Source: Verrucomicrobiota bacterium (GTDB taxonomy: Bacteria > Verrucomicrobiota > Verrucomicrobiia > Verrucomicrobiales > Verrucomicrobiaceae). Taken from it: a DNA stretch of 9,662 nucleotides. The notes beneath the pieces were generated by a model that saw only the letters and a program-made list of their open reading frames with translations, did no database searches and was not told where the DNA came from. Positions 5,189-9,662 of the stretch are shown one piece after another. Each line of letters begins with the position of its first letter. The stretch's first letter is position 1. The DNA lies in assembly GCA_021413535.1 (NCBI GenBank), contig JAIOQF010000005.1, forward strand, positions 1-9,662, written 5' to 3'. Made by a program: the position numbers and the translations under genes.

Positions 5189-6454
5189 TCAGTTCTTCGG
5201 CACGAGTGCCTTCAAGTCAGCTGGCAGCCACCAGCGCAGCATGGGGCCGCACAACGCCGTCGTCAGCAGCGCCATGATGACCAGCATGGTGAACAATTCC
5301 CTGGTCAGCAGACCGAGATCGAGCCCGATGTTGATCGCCACCAGCCCCATGAGCCCCCGCGTGTTCATCAACGCCGCGACGCAGCCCGCTTCCCGCGTCG
5401 ACAGTCCCGTCAGCTTCGCACCGAGGAAGCAGCCGCCGAGCTTGCCAGCCACCGCCATCAGCAGCACCAGGCCGCAGCCCAACCAGGCAGCGGGCGATTG
5501 CAACGAACCGACGTTGGTGTTCAGCCCCGTATTTGTGAAAAAGATCGGCACGAACGCCACCAGCACCAGCGATGAGAATTGTTCCCGCCACGCTTTCACC
5601 AAACTGGCTTCCTGATGCAAAGCCACACCCAGCAAGAATGCACCGAAGATGGCGAAGATGCCGAGCTTGTTCGTGATCAGCGCGCTGGTGAATAGCGCGA
5701 TGAGCAGCAGCGCGAGATAGGAATGCGGCATCTGGCCATGTTGCCCCGCGCTCATCTGTCGCCAGAGTTTTCTCAGCAAGGGCCCGATGACATTCATCAA
5801 GAGCAGAAAAAATCCAACGATGCCCGCAATTTGCAGCGCAAGCTGCCAGCCGCTGAATTTCGCCGTCACCAGCGCCGAGGCGATCGCCAGCAACACCCAG
5901 CCGACCACGTCATCGACCGCCGCCGCGCTGATGCCCATTACAGCGACCGGCGAGCGCTCCAATTTCATCTCCAGCAATATTCGGCCCATGATCGGCAGTG
6001 CGGAAATGGAAAGCGCGATGCAGAGAAAAAATTGAAAGCCAAACTTCGGCGTCGCCGGCGCGAAGTTCTCATGGAGCCACGGCCCGATGAGCAGTCCGCC
6101 GAGAAACGGCGCGACGATGCCCAAGACGCTCACCGCCGTGACCGTGCGTGAACGCGATCGCAGATGGCTGTAATCAAATTCCATTCCCACCTGAAACAGC
6201 AGCAGGATAATACCGAGCTTGCCCAGAAGCTGGAGTGATTGCTGAGTCTCCTGCGGAAACAACACCGGCCAGTCCGCCGGCCAGATCAGGCCCAGTGCCG
6301 AAGGCCCCAGCAAGATGCCCCCGAGAATTTCCCCGACCGCGAGCGGCTGACCGACTTTCTTGCCGAGTCGTCCGAAGACAAAGGCCGTCGCGATGATGAT
6401 CATCCATTGCAGCAGAACAAGCTTGAGGTGGCCCTCGATGGCAGTCGGATTCAT
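5189..6454 (-). CDS. Cation:proton antiporter, CPA2 family
   Basis: This 421-residue inner-membrane protein has about 12-13 hydrophobic segments along its whole length. It is predicted to exchange Na+ or K+ for H+. Family landmarks are GEILGGILLGPSALGL (41-56) after the first helices, FQVGMEFD (87-94, the usual F-x-x-G-x-E/D), AAAVDDVVGW (178-187) with the paired Asp181-Asp182 of the ion-binding site, FFTNTGLNTNV and MNTRGLMGLV late in the protein. Two adjacent Asp residues are typical of electrogenic Na+/H+ exchange, whereas K+-type Kef proteins have Gln-Asp or Asn-Asp. There is no C-terminal TrkA-N/RCK domain, so this is the membrane unit alone. No Shine-Dalgarno lies before the ATG at 6454. 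The gene stands alone, with AT-rich sequence upstream. Confidence 0.93.
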   Translation of the reverse strand: MNPTAIEGHLKLVLLQWMIIIATAFVFGRLGKKVGQPLAVGEILGGILLGPSALGLIWPADWPVLFPQETQQSLQLLGKLGIILLLFQVGMEFDYSHLRSRSRTVTAVSVLGIVAPFLGGLLIGPWLHENFAPATPKFGFQFFLCIALSISALPIMGRILLEMKLERSPVAVMGISAAAVDDVVGWVLLAIASALVTAKFSGWQLALQIAGIVGFFLLLMNVIGPLLRKLWRQMSAGQHGQMPHSYLALLLIALFTSALITNKLGIFAIFGAFLLGVALHQEASLVKAWREQFSSLVLVAFVPIFFTNTGLNTNVGSLQSPAAWLGCGLVLLMAVAGKLGGCFLGAKLTGLSTREAGCVAALMNTRGLMGLVAINIGLDLGLLTRELFTMLVIMALLTTALCGPMLRWWLPADLKALVPKN

Positions 6455-6778
6455 AAAGTCCGCAGGCGATAGTTTGTGTCGCGCGAATGAGCAAGGAGAA
6501 TATCCGGTTCAAATTTGTCGGCAGAATATTTTGATCCGCGATACAAATCACTGCGTGGAATAACTTTCGATAATTGGTGCACGCGATATTCTAATTCCGT
6601 TGCTAGAGCATTATAAATAAGTTCGTAACCGCATCTCGTAAGAGTGCGGGACATTATCGCAGAGCAAAAAATTTCCAATCTTCCCGCGTTTTCGCTTCGC
6701 GGCTGCGCAACACGAAGCGCGGCTACGGTTTTAATTTAAATGCTCCAAGTCGCAGAACATACGCCGGTTAGCGCAGAC
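6455..6778. other. Intergenic region between antiporter and AsmA-like gene
   Basis: This stretch of about 320 bases is AT-rich in its first two thirds and most likely holds the antiporter promoter, though no convincing -35/-10 pair could be fixed. A 75-codon minus-strand frame (6451-6678) ends in an ATGA overlap with the antiporter start. It has no protein-like character or Shine-Dalgarno, so I do not call it a gene. The last third contains the inverted repeat at 6693-6719. Confidence 0.5.
6693..6719. repeat. GC-rich inverted repeat, possibly REP-like or a terminator
   Basis: CGCTTCG (6693-6699) and CGAAGCG (6713-6719) pair around a 13-base loop, followed by CGGCTACGG. It lies about 60 bases after the stop of the AsmA-like gene. 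On the minus strand it is followed by AAAA rather than T, which argues against a classical terminator. A dispersed REP-type repeat is an alternative. Confidence 0.35.
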
Positions 6779-8680
6779 TCACTTGCCGAGCAGCTTGCCG
6801 GGAAGCTTGAGCAAGCCCTTCGCCGCCTTGCCGGTGTCTTTCACCGCCTCCGTCGCAGTGCCGGTAGTTGCCTTCAGTGCACCGCCCGCGCCTTCAATCA
6901 CAGCGCCCCCGGTCTTCCCGACGAGGCCTGCCGCTTCGCCGATCAGGCCGGCATTTTTGAGCTTCCACTTCACGTCACTGGTCGGACCTTCTCCTTCGAC
7001 TTCCAACAGCGCGCTCAGCAAGGCAGTGGCTAGTCCCGCGATCCCTTGCAGCTTCGCTTTCGCGTCGAGCCAGGCGTATTGCCGGCTGAGGTCAATGGTG
7101 CCGTTCCCCTCGATGCGCGTCAGCTTGCTTTCGAGTTTCAGATTCGTGATGTAAAAAATGCCGCCGCCGATCCGGTGATTGGTGGTTAGCGAGGAAGCCA
7201 CGTCTCTGCCGAATCCTGGCGTGATCCTGTCAAACACGAGATGCAACGGACCGAGAAGCGGGATGCGGAAGAACTCCGCATTGTGGATGCTCAGCGCGCC
7301 GGAACCGGAGATGGTGGCCAGATTAAATCCGCCGCCGCCCTTCCAGTTGAGGTGGACGACACCGGGCTGCTTCTGCGCGGTGCCGAAACTGTCCATCACG
7401 GATTGCAGTTGCGCGCCTTCCAGGGTGAGCTGCGTTTCGAATCGCGGTTCGGTTCCCGCTTCGGATAAACGAATCTGCGTAAGCGGCGAGTCAAGTTTTC
7501 CATCCCAGAGATTCGCTTTAAATCCTGAAAGTGACACTCTCTGCTCCCCGACGCTGAGTGTAAAAGTCGGATTTTTTAGGGCTAAGAGTGTAAGCCCATT
7601 CACATAAACAAAATCACCGTTCAGCGCCACGCTGCCTTTCCATTGGCTGTTCACTGGTCGGTCTATCGGGAACACCCCCTTGCCGCTGATGCGCCACTCG
7701 CCGGTCGTGGCGAAGGCGGTCAAGCTCGCGGCGGCTCCCGGCACAAAAGCGCGCGTGAGCGCCAACACGTTGAGCCCGGAATCAAGCTTGTTTATGCGGA
7801 GCACGCTGCGTGCGGGATCGAGGACTCCTTCCATCTCGCCGGTTTGCCCCGCCTGTCCGAGGTTCACCTTTTCAATTTCGATGGGCGATACCTTGTCTCC
7901 GACCGAGGTTTTTATCGCTGCCTTCACGAAATCCCACTTTTGTCCGCGCCAGTTAAAATTGTTGCCGGTGAGCGTTGCCGCAACGTCCATTCCGCCGCCG
8001 TCTGGAAGCGAGTTAAACTCTACACGCAACACCGGTTCATCCTTCTGAGGTTGAAACGTCAGCCACTCCTTCACGGAATGCAGCCACTCGAGATTCACAT
8101 CGTCGAACACACCTTTGTTTTGCGCCGCTGGATGTTTTGCATCCGCTTGGCCCGCTGGCACGGCCGCAACCGTGTTCAAATAGATGCCCTTCGCCTCGAT
8201 TCTCAGACCACGCAGGCTGGCATGAAAATCCTGCAGATCCGCGTTTCCCGGCTGGATCAGCAAATGCATGTCCAAGTGTTCCAGGTTGGTTTCAGCGGCA
8301 CCGCTGCTGAGCGTGAGACGCGCATCCGCGATTTGAGCATGCACCGTCTCCCATCGATTCCACCCGGCATGGCCTTTGATTGCGGTTATGTTGTCGAAGA
8401 GAGCGATCCGATCGTGCTTCATCGCATCACGATACAAGGCCAAACCATGTAACCGGATGCCAGGACCTGGAACCCAATCAGCGGATTTCCACGTCACAAA
8501 AATTCCCGCCGCTGCCAGTCGCTCGTCAAGCTTGCGTGCCAGCAGGTCGCCGATCTGCCGTCGCACGAAAAACAAAACGGCGCCCACCACCAGCAAGCTG
8601 ATCACGGCGTATCGCAGCAAGATCCGCCAGCGGCTGCGGCGCGCTGGAATCGGATGAGGAGGAGCATCTTGACCGCTCAT
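6779..8680 (-). CDS. AsmA-like envelope protein
   Basis: This is a 633-residue protein. Its N-terminus has a basic cytoplasmic stretch (RRSRWR, 14-19) and one membrane helix (about 20-39). Then comes the AsmA-type opening IGDLLARKLDERLAAAGIFV (43-62), in which a short amphipathic helix leads into a long series of beta strands. The body is a repetitive, beta-rich periplasmic domain. Toward the C-terminus comes an AsmA-like module: NLATISGSGALSIHNAEFFR, IPLLGPL, the Thr/Asn-rich turn and NGTIDLSRQYAWLDAKAKL. The end is a Gly/Ala/Lys-rich tail (GGAVIEGAGGALKATTG, KLPGKLLGK). AsmA-like proteins are bridge-like structures linked to phospholipid transport to, or assembly of, the outer membrane. The exact role here is inferred. 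The start at 8680 is fixed by an in-frame stop TAA 12 bases upstream. Initiation appears to go through a 4-codon mini-ORF. Confidence 0.82.
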   Translation of the reverse strand: MSGQDAPPHPIPARRSRWRILLRYAVISLLVVGAVLFFVRRQIGDLLARKLDERLAAAGIFVTWKSADWVPGPGIRLHGLALYRDAMKHDRIALFDNITAIKGHAGWNRWETVHAQIADARLTLSSGAAETNLEHLDMHLLIQPGNADLQDFHASLRGLRIEAKGIYLNTVAAVPAGQADAKHPAAQNKGVFDDVNLEWLHSVKEWLTFQPQKDEPVLRVEFNSLPDGGGMDVAATLTGNNFNWRGQKWDFVKAAIKTSVGDKVSPIEIEKVNLGQAGQTGEMEGVLDPARSVLRINKLDSGLNVLALTRAFVPGAAASLTAFATTGEWRISGKGVFPIDRPVNSQWKGSVALNGDFVYVNGLTLLALKNPTFTLSVGEQRVSLSGFKANLWDGKLDSPLTQIRLSEAGTEPRFETQLTLEGAQLQSVMDSFGTAQKQPGVVHLNWKGGGGFNLATISGSGALSIHNAEFFRIPLLGPLHLVFDRITPGFGRDVASSLTTNHRIGGGIFYITNLKLESKLTRIEGNGTIDLSRQYAWLDAKAKLQGIAGLATALLSALLEVEGEGPTSDVKWKLKNAGLIGEAAGLVGKTGGAVIEGAGGALKATTGTATEAVKDTGKAAKGLLKLPGKLLGK

Positions 8681-8691
8681 ACGCTGTTCAT
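8677..8691 (-). other. Four-codon mini-ORF MNSV* overlapping the AsmA-like start
   Basis: ATG AAC AGC GTA TGA follows a strong Shine-Dalgarno (GGAGG, then TGATAAT, 7 nt) and ends in an ATGA overlap with the ATG at 8680. The gene's own ATG is 18 nt from GGAGG. Length, spacing and overlap are the same as at 5026-5040 before an unrelated gene. Confidence 0.55.
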
Positions 8692-8715
8692 ATTATCACC
8701 TCCGTGTGTCCCGTC

Positions 8716-8743
8716 ATTGTAAAAAATTGGGAGCCAGCTACAA
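8716..8743 (-). promoter_or_regulatory. Candidate promoter of the AsmA-like gene
   Basis: On the minus strand, TTGTAG (8743-8738) and TACAAT (8721-8716) are spaced 16 bases apart. The -10 differs from TATAAT at one base; the -35 is weak. A start about 7 bases further would give a leader of roughly 18 nt carrying the GGAGG, which fits the mini-ORF layout. Confidence 0.35.
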
Positions 8744-9238
8744 GCAGACAATATTTATCACTCTCGGTAGCGCAAGTTGCGCACTGCGACAATGTGAATG
8801 AAATGTTCGGCGTGATGTCCTGCGAGCCTTGGGGGGAAATCCGAACTCGGAGGAAATGTGTATGAGTCATCGAAGTTTGGTGGTGGACACTGCGCCCAGA
8901 CTTTGGCACCCGTGGATATACGAATCGACTGGCATGGCCGCTCGCGTTTCGCGGTCAACCCCTCATGCAGCAGAGGGTTCTGCGGAGGAAGATGAGGTAT
9001 GCCAAAAGGTAAAGTCGGATTGGCGGGGCCGTGTCCGCTGAGGCGACGAAATCCTTGGCGGTTCGAACGCCATTCTAGTCTCAGCGGTATACTCTTGTAG
9101 CCAGTCGAGGCGATTGCGGGCCGCGAGTGACGCCATGATATCCATTGACTTTTTCTCTAAAAACCTTTCGAGAGAGGAAATCTCGTCAATATCTTGGTTC
9201 GTGCGAACGCGTTTTGCGGGGGTTAGGCTGGTGTCTTT
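8744..9238. other. Gene-poor stretch upstream of the AsmA-like gene
   Basis: I see no convincing gene here. Short frames exist on both strands without Shine-Dalgarno sequences or recognisable motifs. The most protein-like one is listed separately (8963-9241, minus). A 13-base palindrome GCGCAAGTTGCGC sits at 8770-8782. Confidence 0.45.
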
Positions 9239-9241
9239 CAT
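8963..9241 (-). CDS. Doubtful small hypothetical protein
   Basis: This is a 92-codon frame from an ATG at 9241, with no Shine-Dalgarno. The first half (DEISSLERFLEKKSMDIMASLAARNRLDWLQEYTAE) could be helical and looks protein-like. The second half (RISSPQRTRPRQ, TSSSSAEPSAA) is low-complexity and looks like non-coding sequence read through. Its start shares CATG with the opposite-strand frame beginning at 9240, so at most one is likely to be a real start. I do not recognise any family. Confidence 0.22.
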   Translation of the reverse strand: MKDTSLTPAKRVRTNQDIDEISSLERFLEKKSMDIMASLAARNRLDWLQEYTAETRMAFEPPRISSPQRTRPRQSDFTFWHTSSSSAEPSAA

Positions 9242-9662
9242 GACCGTATTTTTCCAGTTCGGTCCTGGCTTGAAAATGGGGTATTCACCTCATCCAGCGG
9301 CAGCTAACTTCGGAGTGTGTATATGGCAGAGTGTCGTTGGTGCTGCTCGATGGCAGGCCGCAGTGGTGCAGAATGATCTGCTGGGGCGGCGGCGGGGCGT
9401 TGCGGAGTGTCCCCGCTGGAACGGGTGGCGCCCCTCGCATAACTTCCTTTCCGTTTTCGCCAACAAGAAGCTTGGTGAGTTGAATATTTTCCCTGGGGTT
9501 GGGCAGAACAAATTGAATGAGGCCTATGTGGTAGGCCAATTACATATCGATCTATCTGAGTTAACGGAACTGCCTGATATGGCGCTTAACACAAGCAGAC
9601 GCCGCACCGCTGGAACAGTTTCGACGACATCGATGCCAATCCTTCGTTTTGCACTGCTGGGA
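9240..9662 (+). pseudogene. Fragment resembling a GHKL/HSP90-like ATPase gene, open to the window edge
   Basis: The plus-strand frame is open from ATG 9240 to the end (141 codons, no stop). Only a middle block (residues about 67-117, 9438-9590) looks like a real protein: HNFLSVFANKKLGELNIF, then QNKLNEAYVVGQLHIDL, then ELTELPDMALN. From memory this matches a conserved stretch of HSP90-like (HATPase) ATP-binding proteins, where MAL is followed by S-N-R-Q-G-Y. Here the match stops after MALN and the text becomes TSRRRTAGTVSTT. The sequence before residue 67 also lacks protein character. The block is bracketed by two copies of CCGCTGGAAC (9413-9422, 9607-9616). I read it as a gene remnant inserted in or left by other sequence. 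The family call is from memory and needs a search. Confidence 0.42.

Noticed and set aside
6451..6678. 75-codon minus ORF ending in an ATGA overlap with the antiporter start
   Set aside because: There is no Shine-Dalgarno and no motif, and the sequence is AT-rich intergenic. An ATGA overlap alone is weak evidence.
7643..8452. 269-codon plus-strand ORF
   Set aside because: It is antisense to the AsmA-like gene and has no family character.
9285..9539. 84-codon minus ORF
   Set aside because: It is antisense to the ATPase-like block, which shows the better protein signal. It is Pro-rich low complexity.
1..9662. CRISPR array, tRNA or rRNA genes
   Set aside because: No regularly spaced repeat series and no tRNA- or rRNA-like stretch was seen on reading either strand.

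Overview
The window looks like a chromosomal segment from an environmental Gram-negative bacterium, most likely of the Verrucomicrobiota. This rests on recalled family resemblance and was not searched. The pointers are a PrmA-like methyltransferase beginning MFVWSRLSS, an exported protein of a style I associate with that phylum, an AsmA-like protein, an outer-membrane barrel protein, and many genes without a Shine-Dalgarno sequence. An outer membrane is implied by the barrel protein and the AsmA-like protein.

Layout. Positions 1-1315 (minus strand): a thioredoxin-fold/peroxiredoxin-like protein followed by an exported protein cut by the window edge. Positions 1467-3005 (plus): a small outer-membrane barrel protein, then 3 bases later a PrmA-like protein methyltransferase. 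Positions 3006-4186: an accessory island that I read as the relic of a chromosomal integron. It has a broken integron integrase on the minus strand, a repeat-rich attI-like zone ending in GTTAGGC, one gene cassette on the plus strand coding for a small membrane protein, and an attC-like folded site. Positions 4187-8691 (minus): a transglutaminase-like (SirB1-type) protein, a CPA2-type cation:proton antiporter and a large AsmA-like protein. Positions 8692-9662: mostly gene-poor sequence with a short doubtful ORF and a fragment that resembles a GHKL/HSP90-like ATPase, which runs off the window.

Two things deserve attention. First, the integron relic keeps the classical geometry (integrase divergent from the cassette). 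Its attC-like site has a 10-bp stem with a single bulged base, and the cassette start is complementary to the sequence around the distal core. The integrase is broken by an 83-bp insertion bounded by TCAA, by a one-base frameshift and by loss of its catalytic C-terminus. Second, the transglutaminase-like gene and the AsmA-like gene are both preceded by a 4-codon mini-ORF (MNGA*, MNSV*). In each case a Shine-Dalgarno sequence sits 7 nt before the mini-ORF, and its stop overlaps the main start as ATGA. That identical geometry suggests coupled or reinitiated translation.

The remaining genes are ordinary housekeeping or envelope functions and do not form one obvious pathway.
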